From positions 3,658,001 through 3,722,000 of the forward strand of contig NZ_CP017770.1 in the NCBI RefSeq assembly GCF_001857945.1: a DNA stretch of 64,000 nucleotides, read 5' to 3'. This stretch comes from Paenibacillus crassostreae (GTDB taxonomy: Bacteria > Bacillota > Bacilli > Paenibacillales > Paenibacillaceae). This document shows positions 27,155 to 35,404 of the stretch, in pieces. The notes beneath the pieces are model-generated. The model did not search any database. It was given only the letters and a program-made list of their open reading frames with translations, and was not told where the DNA came from. A program made the position numbers and the translations under genes. How positions within the stretch are numbered: position 1 is the stretch's first letter; each line of letters starts with the position of its first letter.

Positions 27155-27889
27155 TTATAAAGTATACATTTGGGCCGTATTGGGAAGTTCAACGGGACCC
27201 CCGAATGCAATACTTGCTGATCTCTGCATAAATTCTAAATCACCATCCCCTGGTAAATGGACCAAGATCAACTTTTTAACATTAGCTTTGCTAGCAATAC
27301 TTCCAGCTTGACTCGCATTCATATGTCCTATGCCGGTCGTATGCATGCTTCCTTCACAGATTGTCGCTTCACATAGAAAGATATCTGCATCTTTAGCTAA
27401 ATCTACTAGTGATTCGCAATAGGATGTATCTCCAGAATAGACGAGTACCTTTCCTTTATATGTTATCCTGATCGCATAACATGGAATGGTGTGTAATACA
27501 GGGACAAACTCAACTTGTGCACCAGCGATCAGGACCGTTAGATTAGGCTCTATAACGGTAATAGTTGAATGATCTCCGTATAACATATCAAGCATATTGG
27601 CTGGCTCTGCTGGTGCGTACAAGGGGAGAGTTTTATTCATTCTTCCGGTACGAATTGCGCCTGTTACAGCGTACTGGAGAATGCCCATATCTGCTGTATG
27701 ATCATGATGTAGATGAGAGAGAATCACAGCATCAAGCTTTTCAACATGGGTATGTAGGACTAACTTACTCATGACACCACTGCCACAATCGAGAAGTATT
27801 TGCCCCTCACCCGTGTCTACTAAATATCCTGCAGTTGCTCCGCCTGCTGAAGGATAACCTCCCCAGTAACCTAAAATTTTGACTTCCAT
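27155..27889 (-). CDS. MBL-fold metallo-hydrolase, YhfI/PhnP-like (operon gene 1)
   Basis: 244 residues. The metal-binding motif is SHLHHDHTAD (about 58-67), with further ligands in VYSGDTSYCE (about 155) and VHLPGD (about 217). The N-terminus VKILGYWGGYPSAGGATAGYL is typical of the RNase Z/PhnP-type single-domain phosphodiesterases. It is the promoter-proximal gene of the transporter operon, 25 bp ahead of a HAD phosphatase. Opening a cyclic or diester phosphate before HAD dephosphorylation is an attractive but unproven role. Confidence 0.75.
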   Translation of the reverse strand: MEVKILGYWGGYPSAGGATAGYLVDTGEGQILLDCGSGVMSKLVLHTHVEKLDAVILSHLHHDHTADMGILQYAVTGAIRTGRMNKTLPLYAPAEPANMLDMLYGDHSTITVIEPNLTVLIAGAQVEFVPVLHTIPCYAIRITYKGKVLVYSGDTSYCESLVDLAKDADIFLCEATICEGSMHTTGIGHMNASQAGSIASKANVKKLILVHLPGDGDLEFMQRSASIAFGGPVELPNTAQMYTL

Positions 27890-27919
27890 GGTTTCACCTC
27901 TAACATGCGTTGTTTCTTT

Positions 27920-27956
27920 CGTTTACAATTGTTCCGGTACAAAACAATTGTAAACG
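27920..27956. promoter_or_regulatory. 14-bp perfect inverted repeat, candidate SorC-family operator
   Basis: CGTTTACAATTGTT, nine bases, AACAATTGTAAACG. It lies between the divergent MBL-led operon and the SorC-type regulator gene, about 30 bp from the MBL start, where an operator shared by both would sit. Confidence 0.6.
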
Positions 27957-28025
27957 GGTTTTGTTTTTCTACGATTAAGTTAGTGTTAGATTTATGTAAA
28001 TTATTGTTTCGAAGCTTCTGACAAC

Positions 28026-28055
28026 TTGACGATTGTGTTTGAGAAAAATTATAGT
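28026..28055 (+). promoter_or_regulatory. Promoter of the SorC-family regulator gene
   Basis: TTGACG, 18-bp spacer, TATAGT, about 65 bp upstream of the start codon. Confidence 0.5.
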
Positions 28056-28118
28056 AAGGTTCATGTTAGAGTAAATGAGTTGAGTTTTTTCAAAAAATGA
28101 ACAAGAAGGCGGACCGAT

Positions 28119-29066
28119 ATGCTAAATACTGATGATAAAAAAATGATCATCAAGATATGTAAACTTTATTACTATGAATCATGGACACAGGAAAAGATTG
28201 CAGAGAAATTTAATGTGTCGCGTCCTTTTATTTCTAAAATGATTCAGAAAGCACGCGAGGTAGGTATTGTTGAGATTCTCGTTCACGATGACTCCCACCA
28301 AACATATGAACTTGAGAAAGGTATTGAACAGATGTTTAACCTGAAACAGGTATTAGTTGTACCTACGAGGGATTTAAATAATGAATTGGTGACAAGTGCT
28401 GTAGGTAAAGCAGCAGCACAATTTGTTCAGAAGTTAATTAAGGACGGCGATCGAATCGGAGTGTCATGGGGTAATACACTATATCATATGGTTAGAGAGT
28501 TCCCGCTAGAGAAAAAAGGAAATGTAAAGGTAGTTCCGCTTGTGGGGGGAACAGGTAATGAACGTACCGAAATACATTCCAATCAAATTGCATATGAAAT
28601 GGCCAAGAAACTTGGTGGGAAATGTGAATCTCTATATGCACCATCCATTGTAGAAACGGAACAGCTAAAAGAGCAAATTGTACGTCTTCCTAATATAGCA
28701 TCCGTTCTAGCAGAAGGAGAAAAGGTTGATCTAGCAATTGTGGGGATTGGGAATCCGTATTCGATGTCCACGATGGAGCGATTTGGATATTTGACCGAAG
28801 AGGTATTGGATGAGTTGAAAGAATTGGATGTAGTAGCAGATATCAATTCTCGCTTTATTAATAGGGAAGGACATATGGTTAGTCATTCTATTAATAATAA
28901 AGTTATCGGTATTGGACTAGAAAGTCTAAAACAAACCAATAATGTTGTTGGTCTTGCTTTTGGATTGCATAAAATTGATTGTATAAAGGCTACTCTAAAA
29001 GGTGGATATATCCAAATGCTTGTTACAGATGAGGCAACAGCGAATAAAGTAATTAACGATCGTTAA
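28119..29066 (+). CDS. SorC/DeoR-type sugar-binding transcriptional regulator
   Basis: 315 residues. The N-terminal helix-turn-helix is SWTQEKIAEKFNVSRPFISKMI (about 24-45, quoted as one helix pair). The C-terminal sugar-isomerase-like effector domain (about 55-312) carries GDRIGVSWG, VPLVGG and a Gly-rich GIGNP. Characterised members (CggR, DeoR of Bacillus, SorC) bind phosphorylated sugars. It is transcribed away from the transporter operon across a 14-bp inverted repeat, so it probably controls that operon and itself. Its ligand class supports a phosphorylated substrate for the transporter. Confidence 0.8.
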   Translation: MLNTDDKKMIIKICKLYYYESWTQEKIAEKFNVSRPFISKMIQKAREVGIVEILVHDDSHQTYELEKGIEQMFNLKQVLVVPTRDLNNELVTSAVGKAAAQFVQKLIKDGDRIGVSWGNTLYHMVREFPLEKKGNVKVVPLVGGTGNERTEIHSNQIAYEMAKKLGGKCESLYAPSIVETEQLKEQIVRLPNIASVLAEGEKVDLAIVGIGNPYSMSTMERFGYLTEEVLDELKELDVVADINSRFINREGHMVSHSINNKVIGIGLESLKQTNNVVGLAFGLHKIDCIKATLKGGYIQMLVTDEATANKVINDR

Positions 29067-29178
29067 GATCATTGTTAGGATGAAATAATCTGCTTGTGTA
29101 GGGTATGATATAATCACATCACGAGAAAATTCCATTTACATTTGAAATACATAACCTATAAAAGGACGCGGAGGACAC

Positions 29179-29691
29179 ATGTTATCATTTGAACAGAAAC
29201 TGCAGATATTAGAATCTTTTCCTGAATTACAACGAAAGAATGTATCGCTAGGACGTGTGAATTTTCTTTACGAAGAGAGCCAAAGTGAGAAAAAAACAAT
29301 TGCTCTTCATTTTCATCCTAACGGTAATGGGTTCATCTATACAGGTCTTACACTGGATTATGATATGGATGAGAAAGGGTTCGTGAATATTCGTGAATTT
29401 ACAGCTGAGCAATTAAAGTTAATCGTGGAGGACTCCATTCGTACACTATCAACCAACGATGAGAGGAACCCATCTACTGTAAATAGTGATAGCGTGAATC
29501 CTAGCAACGGCGATTATTACTTCCATGAGGCTGAAGAGTGGAAGAATGATGACGAGGAGATTCTCTCTCTCAAACGGGACGATGATCTGTGGTACATCTT
29601 CACTGGAATGAATATTGAAATGGTGTTTGGAACGCAACAAGAGGCAGAGGCGTACTTGCGTGATGAGGGGTTCACCTGTGCAATGGATTAA
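29179..29691 (+). CDS. Hypothetical acidic protein
   Basis: 170 residues, acidic, no membrane segment. It has an N-terminal beta-rich part (GRVNFLYEES to GNGFIYTGL), a disordered Ser/Asn-rich linker (about 92-115) and a compact C-terminal part with DDLWYIFTGMN and QEAEAYLRDEGF. I do not recognise the family. A TATAAT box lies about 70 bp upstream and GGAGG precedes the ATG. It stands alone between the SorC-type regulator and an aldo/keto reductase. Confidence 0.55.
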   Translation: MLSFEQKLQILESFPELQRKNVSLGRVNFLYEESQSEKKTIALHFHPNGNGFIYTGLTLDYDMDEKGFVNIREFTAEQLKLIVEDSIRTLSTNDERNPSTVNSDSVNPSNGDYYFHEAEEWKNDDEEILSLKRDDDLWYIFTGMNIEMVFGTQQEAEAYLRDEGFTCAMD

Positions 29692-29787
29692 CATGTCAAT
29701 GACTATTGGAGTTTACTAATGTATATTGCTCCTAATCATATGTAGGAGTAGTATGAAGGTTATACCAATAATATACGAGGTGACAAC

Positions 29788-30708
29788 ATGAAATATAGAC
29801 GTTTAGGAAAAACTGATTTAAGAGTTTCGGTAGTAGGTATAGGAACATGGCAGTTTGGTGGAGATTGGGGTAAAGACTTCACGCAATCTGAAGTGGATGA
29901 CATTCTGAATTGTGGTAAAGACGTAGGTATTAACTTGATTGATACAGCGGAGTGTTATGGACCTCATCATATGTCAGAGACTTTTATAGGTGATTATTTA
30001 TCGCGGCATTCACGTCAAGAATGGGTCATCGCATCGAAATTTGGACATCATTGGGAAGATCAATGGGAGAACGCATGGAATGTAGATCAAGTTCGACGAC
30101 AATTGGATGAGTCATTGAAAGCGCTACAGACGGATTATTTGGATTTGTATCAATTCCATTCTGGTTCGGATGAAGTATTCAATAATGATGATCTATGGAC
30201 ATTGCTAGATAAACAAGTACAAGCCGGAAAAATCCGTAATCTAGGTATTTCTATTGGAAGTAATGACAACATATATCAAACAGCAAAAGCGACAGAGTTG
30301 AACGCTAAAGCGATTCAAGTCGTATACAATCGGTTGGATCAGAAGCCGGAGGAGCAAGTGTTTCCTTCGTGTCTAGAACATGACCTTGGTGTACTTGCCA
30401 GAGTCCCACTTGCCAGTGGATATTTGAGTGGAAAGTATAAGCCCGGTGCCGTATTTGACGATAATGTTAGACAAGGGCATCAACGTGGCGAGATTGATGC
30501 GAAGTTGCGTCTTGTTCAAGAGATTGCACAGACTGAAGTTCCCGAAGGTGTTGATATGGCAAGTTGGGCATTAGCATGGTGCTTGAAGCATCCGGCTGTC
30601 AGTTGTGTTATTCCAGGCTGTAAGAGTGTGGAACAGGTGAAAGCTAACGCACATGCTGCATCACTTGAGATGGTACAAGAGAATCATCGGAGTGCTTGGA
30701 GGAACTAA
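29788..30708 (+). CDS. Aldo/keto reductase
   Basis: 306 residues, a complete (beta/alpha)8 NADPH-dependent reductase. It starts MKYRRLGKTDLRVS and carries the catalytic tetrad in DTAECYG (Asp, Tyr), ASKFG (Lys) and YQFHSG (His). The C-terminal cofactor-binding stretch CVIPGCKSVEQV is present. It resembles the IolS/YajO branch. The substrate cannot be read from sequence. GAGGTGA lies five bases before the ATG. Confidence 0.85.
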   Translation: MKYRRLGKTDLRVSVVGIGTWQFGGDWGKDFTQSEVDDILNCGKDVGINLIDTAECYGPHHMSETFIGDYLSRHSRQEWVIASKFGHHWEDQWENAWNVDQVRRQLDESLKALQTDYLDLYQFHSGSDEVFNNDDLWTLLDKQVQAGKIRNLGISIGSNDNIYQTAKATELNAKAIQVVYNRLDQKPEEQVFPSCLEHDLGVLARVPLASGYLSGKYKPGAVFDDNVRQGHQRGEIDAKLRLVQEIAQTEVPEGVDMASWALAWCLKHPAVSCVIPGCKSVEQVKANAHAASLEMVQENHRSAWRN

Positions 30709-30759
30709 GGATAAGGGTAAACCATGATTTATTAGTTAGAATTACATTTGTAATATAGA

Positions 30760-30795
30760 AAGAAGCCAATTCCTTCTTAGGAATTGGCTTCTTCA
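30760..30795. terminator. Bidirectional terminator between aldo/keto reductase and MFS genes
   Basis: Perfect GAAGCCAATTCCT/AGGAATTGGCTTC stem with a 4-nt loop, serving two convergent genes. Confidence 0.85.
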
Positions 30796-30811
30796 ATTGC
30801 TTTAATTGTGA

Positions 30812-32077
30812 TTATATTGTGTGGCTCTCTGTGTCTAAGGATGGCTTAGCTTTAAGTTTAAAGATTGGTACTAAGATTAAGGCACCTACCAGCATGACGA
30901 TGCCTGATACACTGTATATTTCAATGAGTGAAAAATGTGCCTTGAGATATCCAGCCAAGGACATCATGATGACCATCATTCCCATAAACATGGGACTAAG
31001 CACACCATTTACACGACCAACATAGGATTGCTCTGTCCACTGTAGGATTAAGGTATTGATACCGATTTGAATACATGGCATGGTCAGTCCATTCAGGAAC
31101 TGTAGTGCTAGAGTCAAAGGGATACTTGTAGACAATCCCATGCCAGCGATACATAAGGCACTAATACTCATACCAAATGCCAGCAGAACTTGTGGAGGAA
31201 CTTTTTTGGCAAGAGTCATAATGACAGCACCACCGATTAGCATAGCAGCACCATTAACCATAAGGAGAAACTGTAGAAATTCCTTTGGTTGACCTAGTCG
31301 CTCTGTGACCACGAACAGACCCAAAGTCTGGATAATTCCTACGGAAAATCCGGCTATGGCAAATGCTAAAGCGAGTACCTTTAATACTGGGCTTTTCCAT
31401 ACATAGCGAAAACCATCGGCTAGTTCTTTTCTTAAATTTAATTTAATCTCTTCGTGGATCTTAGCCTTCTCTTCATCGGGAGGAAGACGAAAGAGAACGA
31501 CAGCGGATAATAGGAAAGCAACCCCCATAACCGCTATGGAAATATGAATACCAAATTGATGGTATGAGAATATGCCCAGTGCGGGTCCCATGATCATAAA
31601 TATGGCTACAAGGGATTGGAACAAGGCCATTCCTTGCTGAAGTTGATCTGGATGGACATGCTGCTTAAATAGCTTCATGACAGATGGCTGAGAGAACTGT
31701 GACAAGATAGCTGAGATGAATGTAGCAAAGTAGACGGTTTCCCACGAACCATATAGCAATGTTAAGAGGACAAAAAGCACCGACACAGAGGAGAGGAAAT
31801 CACACCATATCATTGTTCTTTTAGGGCGCCACCGATCTGCAAAAGCTCCCCCTATAAAGGAAAAGACAAAGATAGGTGCGAATTCAACTACCGAAATAAG
31901 TGAAATAGCCATGGGATCATTATTCGTTTGATCAGTGACAAACATGAGAATGGCAAAATTTCTAACCCATATTCCGATTTGCAGAAATAAATTTGAGACA
32001 AGTATCGTTTGGTAGAATCGATTCTTGAATAAATTACTACCCATAGGTGATACTTGTGTCGCCTGTACATTTGACAT
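30812..32077 (-). CDS. MFS transporter, MFS_3/EntS-like exporter
   Basis: 421 residues with about twelve membrane helices. It shows the MFS_3 (DUF894) features: a N-terminal NRFYQTILVSNLFLQIGIWV helix start, GGAFADRWRPKR as the loop 2-3 motif A, and a cytoplasmic loop near residue 200. Relatives export siderophores or macrolides. No cognate biosynthetic or resistance gene lies nearby, so the substrate is unknown. AGGAGTG supports the start. Confidence 0.8.
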   Translation of the reverse strand: MSNVQATQVSPMGSNLFKNRFYQTILVSNLFLQIGIWVRNFAILMFVTDQTNNDPMAISLISVVEFAPIFVFSFIGGAFADRWRPKRTMIWCDFLSSVSVLFVLLTLLYGSWETVYFATFISAILSQFSQPSVMKLFKQHVHPDQLQQGMALFQSLVAIFMIMGPALGIFSYHQFGIHISIAVMGVAFLLSAVVLFRLPPDEEKAKIHEEIKLNLRKELADGFRYVWKSPVLKVLALAFAIAGFSVGIIQTLGLFVVTERLGQPKEFLQFLLMVNGAAMLIGGAVIMTLAKKVPPQVLLAFGMSISALCIAGMGLSTSIPLTLALQFLNGLTMPCIQIGINTLILQWTEQSYVGRVNGVLSPMFMGMMVIMMSLAGYLKAHFSLIEIYSVSGIVMLVGALILVPIFKLKAKPSLDTESHTI

Positions 32078-32401
32078 TAATACACACTCCTAATTCTTTG
32101 TTTATGTATTATCTTTATCATTCACTATAATACAACAAATAATATGCTCGATGGATATTAATTGGTAAAAAATAAATATTGCATCCATAAATTAGGTATG
32201 TCTAATCGTCCAATTTGTGGCGAAGGTTGTTTTGTGAAGATGACATAGAGTCCCTCCGGTAATTAATTTATGTTATATTTACTGATGATTGTTATTTATC
32301 AAAATAAAGGATTGGCTAGATCTGCAAGTGAAGGTATTATAGATATAACTAAAGTAGAGGTATAGCCTTTAACTATTCTATATTATTAACGGAGGATTTG
32401 T

Positions 32402-33796
32402 ATGAAATATATAAGTACAAGAGGTCAGGTCGAAGCTCAAGGTTTTATTGATACCGTGCTCATGGGGTTGGCAGACGATGGAGGATTAATGATTCCAGCA
32501 GAGATTCCTCATATCACACCAGAGACTTTGAAAGAATGGAGCAAACTAAGCTATAAAGAGTTATTCCTGCAAATCTTTGCTCTCTACACGAATCAAGAAA
32601 TTCCTGATGAAGATCTTAAGAACATGGTGGATAAGAGTTATGCAAGCTTCCGTGATTCTGAAATAACACCTGTTAATAAAATAGATGATTCACTTTATAT
32701 TCTTGAGCTATTCCACGGACCAACATTTGCTTTTAAAGATGTAGCTCTACAATTCATGGGTGAATTCTACTCATATGTATCTAAGAAACAGAATAAAATT
32801 ATTCATATTCTTGGAGCGACATCGGGAGATACGGGTGCTGCAGCAATCCAAGGTGTTCGTGGTAAAGAAGGAATCAAAATTTGTATTCTGCATCCTCATA
32901 ATAAGGTGAGTAAGGTGCAAGAATTGCAAATGACAACGGTTGACGATCAGAATGTATTGAATCTTTCCGTCAAAGGAAATTTCGATGATTGTCAGAAAAT
33001 CATTAAAGATCAATTCGCGGATTTGGAGTTTAAAAGTAAACATAATCTTCGTGCGATAAACTCAATCAATTTCCTACGGATCTTGGCACAGACCGTGTAT
33101 TATTTCTACGCGTATTTCCAAATCGAGCAAGGAGATCAACCGAAGAAAGTTAATATTAGTGTTCCCTCAGGTAACTTTGGTAACATATTCTCAGGTTTCT
33201 TAGCGAAGAAGATGGGCTTACCCATTCACAAACTTATTATTGCAACGAATGAGAATAATATTTTGGAGCGGTTTGTAAAGACAGGTGAATATAAGCCTGG
33301 TGACTTCAAGAGTACACATAGTCCATCGATGGACATTCAAGTCGCGAGCAACTTTGAGAGATATCTTTATTATTTCTTGGATCAGGATGCGGCGAAAGTG
33401 TCAGCTATCATGAAGAAGTTCCAGGATGATGGCAAGATTGTATTCAACGCTGAGGATTTAGTACGCGTACAAGCTGATTTCGTAGCATATGGTGCGAGTA
33501 ACGAACAATGCTTAGAATTAATTAGTAAGTATAAGGATAATTCAGACTATTTATTGGATCCACATACGGCTTGTGGTATTGCTGCGTATGAAGCATATAA
33601 CGGTGAAGAAGAGATTTGTATTTCGTTCGCAACGGCACATCCTGCTAAGTTCAATGAAGCGATTGAGCAATGTGACATTAAGCAGGAATTCCCTGCTGAG
33701 ATCAAGAATTTATTCTCCAAATCACAGCATCAATTAGTTATTGATCATAATAAAGAAGACATTGTTCGTGAGCTTGAAGCATTTTACGAGAAATAA
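32402..33796 (+). CDS. thrC: Threonine synthase
   Basis: 464 residues, the long E. coli-type class. The N-terminus MKYISTRGQ is diagnostic. The pyridoxal-phosphate Lys is K112 in FAFKDVALQF, and the phosphate-binding loop is GATSGDTGAAA. It converts O-phosphohomoserine to threonine. The gene is monocistronic, away from hom and thrB, with a terminator behind it. The 324-bp gap upstream, shared with the divergent MFS gene, shows no T-box or attenuator that I can recognise; I see only AT-rich promoter-like sequence. Confidence 0.92.
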   Translation: MKYISTRGQVEAQGFIDTVLMGLADDGGLMIPAEIPHITPETLKEWSKLSYKELFLQIFALYTNQEIPDEDLKNMVDKSYASFRDSEITPVNKIDDSLYILELFHGPTFAFKDVALQFMGEFYSYVSKKQNKIIHILGATSGDTGAAAIQGVRGKEGIKICILHPHNKVSKVQELQMTTVDDQNVLNLSVKGNFDDCQKIIKDQFADLEFKSKHNLRAINSINFLRILAQTVYYFYAYFQIEQGDQPKKVNISVPSGNFGNIFSGFLAKKMGLPIHKLIIATNENNILERFVKTGEYKPGDFKSTHSPSMDIQVASNFERYLYYFLDQDAAKVSAIMKKFQDDGKIVFNAEDLVRVQADFVAYGASNEQCLELISKYKDNSDYLLDPHTACGIAAYEAYNGEEEICISFATAHPAKFNEAIEQCDIKQEFPAEIKNLFSKSQHQLVIDHNKEDIVRELEAFYEK

Positions 33797-33823
33797 GTGT
33801 GACCAAAGAATAGTATACAAAGA

Positions 33824-33863
33824 AAGGCAGATCGAGGTAGTTAACCTTGATCTGCTTTTTTTT
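33824..33863. terminator. Terminator after thrC
   Basis: GGCAGATC-AGGT / ACCT-GATCTGC hairpin followed by eight T. Confidence 0.85.
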
Positions 33864-33880
33864 CGCGATAAATTAGAAGG

Positions 33881-34699
33881 TTACACAATCCCAATTCTCA
33901 TGCGATAACTGAATAAAATGTTACGAGATTCCCCGGCAAAGGTCAGTGATACATCGTCTCGAAACTGTGCTATTTCGCTATGGAGCTCAACTGCACCTAA
34001 TTTAAGAGCTGTTTGTAGCCCACCCTGACTTAGTGCAAGATTCACATAACGTTCCGCATTGAGAGACTCCCAATGGTGAAAGACAATTTCTTTAGCGAAG
34101 CGAAATAAACCGGAATCTTGGATGTTCTGTAAATGTCTATCTTTGTTCCATTTATGTGGTTGTTGTTCGCGTGGTGCAAGTTGTGATGCTAATGCATCCG
34201 CAGAGGAAATGAGCTGTTGATATCTTTCTTCAATAGTCCAGTCGAAGGCAGGTGGCCAATCACAATCATAAGCAGCGAAGATACCTCCGGGACGTAGGAC
34301 ACGGGCGAATTCACATAATGTACTATGCGGCTCCATCCAGTGAAAGGATTGGGAACAGGTTAAGATGTCTACACTATGTGCTGGTAATCCCAGATCATGA
34401 GATAATCGATTCTCGAATTGTAGAATAGATGGTTTACCAATGACCTCCCATTTAGACAATGCCACCTGACGCATATCATCACTAGGTTCGAATCCAATAA
34501 TCCGGTTGGCGTGATTAAGCCAAATAAATGAGGACAGACCTGTTCCACATCCAACATCTACAACAGTATGAGGAACGCTGCGTAAATAGGTTGTGAGAAT
34601 ATCAACAATCTCTGGAGGTGCACTAGGACGATTCTGGTCGTACAGTGTACCGAAGCCAGCGAAACGCGCTACATTGTTATTACGTATCTCTTCAATCAA
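33881..34699 (-). CDS. Class I SAM-dependent methyltransferase
   Basis: 272 residues. Motif I is VVDVGCGTGLSS (about 47-58), motif post-I is IIGFEPS and motif II lies in VDILTCSQSFHWM. The type 11 methyltransferase fold is complete and the C-terminal third is helical. The acceptor cannot be inferred. The start is TTG 34699 with GGAG eleven bases upstream. An FNR-like half-conserved site lies about 95 bp upstream of this start. Confidence 0.8.
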   Translation of the reverse strand: MIEEIRNNNVARFAGFGTLYDQNRPSAPPEIVDILTTYLRSVPHTVVDVGCGTGLSSFIWLNHANRIIGFEPSDDMRQVALSKWEVIGKPSILQFENRLSHDLGLPAHSVDILTCSQSFHWMEPHSTLCEFARVLRPGGIFAAYDCDWPPAFDWTIEERYQQLISSADALASQLAPREQQPHKWNKDRHLQNIQDSGLFRFAKEIVFHHWESLNAERYVNLALSQGGLQTALKLGAVELHSEIAQFRDDVSLTFAGESRNILFSYRMRIGIV

Positions 34700-34791
34700 T
34701 GAATTTCACGCTCCTAAATTAATGAATAGTTGGATGTTAATAAACTCTGATGATGTGCTTTATCCAGTATAACGTATCTTGTTTTAAAAGA

Positions 34792-34805
34792 ATGATCTTC
34801 ATCAA
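34792..34805. promoter_or_regulatory. FNR-like site near the methyltransferase promoter (imperfect)
   Basis: ATGATCTTCATCAA differs from TTGAT-N4-ATCAA at one base. It lacks a -10 at the spacing seen for the two perfect sites at 34950 and 35328, so its use is uncertain. With the next site it fills the 322-bp gap before the metallochaperone gene. Confidence 0.35.
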
Positions 34806-34947
34806 GGTTTTAGAAAAACCATCTTGCTGCTAATTACACGCTCTTAATTTATGACTGGGATAGCTTACTTACTTTACTCCGATAGGAGTATTAGCGTAGG
34901 AATCCTGCGAATTTATTCGTGGGAGGTTCAAGAATATAATTTTCAGA

Positions 34948-34965
34948 AATTGATAAATATCAATT
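34948..34965 (+). promoter_or_regulatory. FNR/Flp-type operator of the metallochaperone gene
   Basis: AATTGATAAATATCAATT contains a perfect TTGAT-N4-ATCAA palindrome. A TATACT -10 hexamer starts 36 bp after the site's first T (34986), which puts the palindrome centre near -41.5. Confidence 0.6.
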
Positions 34966-35021
34966 ATTTATTAAGCACTACTATATATACTAAAGATACC
35001 AACAATAAGGGGGAAAAAATA

Positions 35022-35249
35022 ATGAGTAAAGCCGTATATCAATTGGAACCATTAACATGTCCATCTTGCATCAAAAAAATAGAAACAACCTTAGATAAAA
35101 TAGCAGGTATTGAAACGGCTAAGGTCATGTTTAATTCCAGTAAAGTAAAGGCAGAATTTGATGATTCTAAAATAGAAGCTAGCATGATAGAAGCAACCAT
35201 AAAAAACTTAGGTTACCCTGTCTTATCTACTAAAGTATCTTCAGACTAA
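35022..35249 (+). CDS. HMA-domain metallochaperone (CopZ-like)
   Basis: 75 residues forming one heavy-metal-associated domain with the metal ligands in LTCPSC (Cys 12 and 15) and the usual beta-alpha-beta-beta-alpha-beta layout. The classical GMTCxxC is altered to LTCPSC. ATG 35022 is chosen because AAGGGGG lies eight bases upstream; the frame is open to 34851 but that leader crosses the promoter and operator. It probably delivers a soft or transition metal ion to the P-type ATPase encoded 155 bp downstream, which lacks its own HMA domain. Confidence 0.8.
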   Translation: MSKAVYQLEPLTCPSCIKKIETTLDKIAGIETAKVMFNSSKVKAEFDDSKIEASMIEATIKNLGYPVLSTKVSSD

Positions 35250-35265
35250 TCAAATCAGCAAAATC

Positions 35266-35304
35266 AAAAGATTTTAGCATAAGGTTGCTAAAGTCTTTTT
35301 TTTT
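35266..35304 (+). terminator. Terminator between metallochaperone and ATPase genes
   Basis: AAAAGATTTTAGC/GCTAAAGTCTTTT hairpin with a T9 run. The two genes are therefore separate transcription units. Confidence 0.75.
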
Positions 35305-35326
35305 ATAAAATAATAATCTATCAAAA

Positions 35327-35342
35327 CTTGATCTTTATCAAG
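35327..35342 (+). promoter_or_regulatory. FNR/Flp-type operator of the P-type ATPase gene
   Basis: CTTGATCTTTATCAAG contains a perfect TTGAT-N4-ATCAA. TATAGT (35364-35369) begins exactly 36 bp after the first T, the same spacing as at the metallochaperone promoter. Confidence 0.65.
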
Positions 35343-35404
35343 TTGTTATCACAATGAAAAGAATATAGTTATTTATAAGGAAAAACAAATTGAGGTGGAT
35401 AGAA

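Noticed and set aside
32078..32401. T-box or threonine attenuator before thrC
   Set aside because: No AGGGTGG-ACCGCG type T-box core, no leader peptide rich in Thr/Ile codons and no terminator hairpin was found.
34792..34805. Third FNR-type site as an operator for the metallochaperone gene
   Set aside because: It has one mismatch, lies over 200 bp from the gene, and no -10 follows at the spacing of the two perfect sites. Kept only as a weak site.
34851..35021. N-terminal extension of the metallochaperone frame
   Set aside because: It crosses the FNR-type site and the -10, has no SD, and the HMA fold starts right after ATG 35022.
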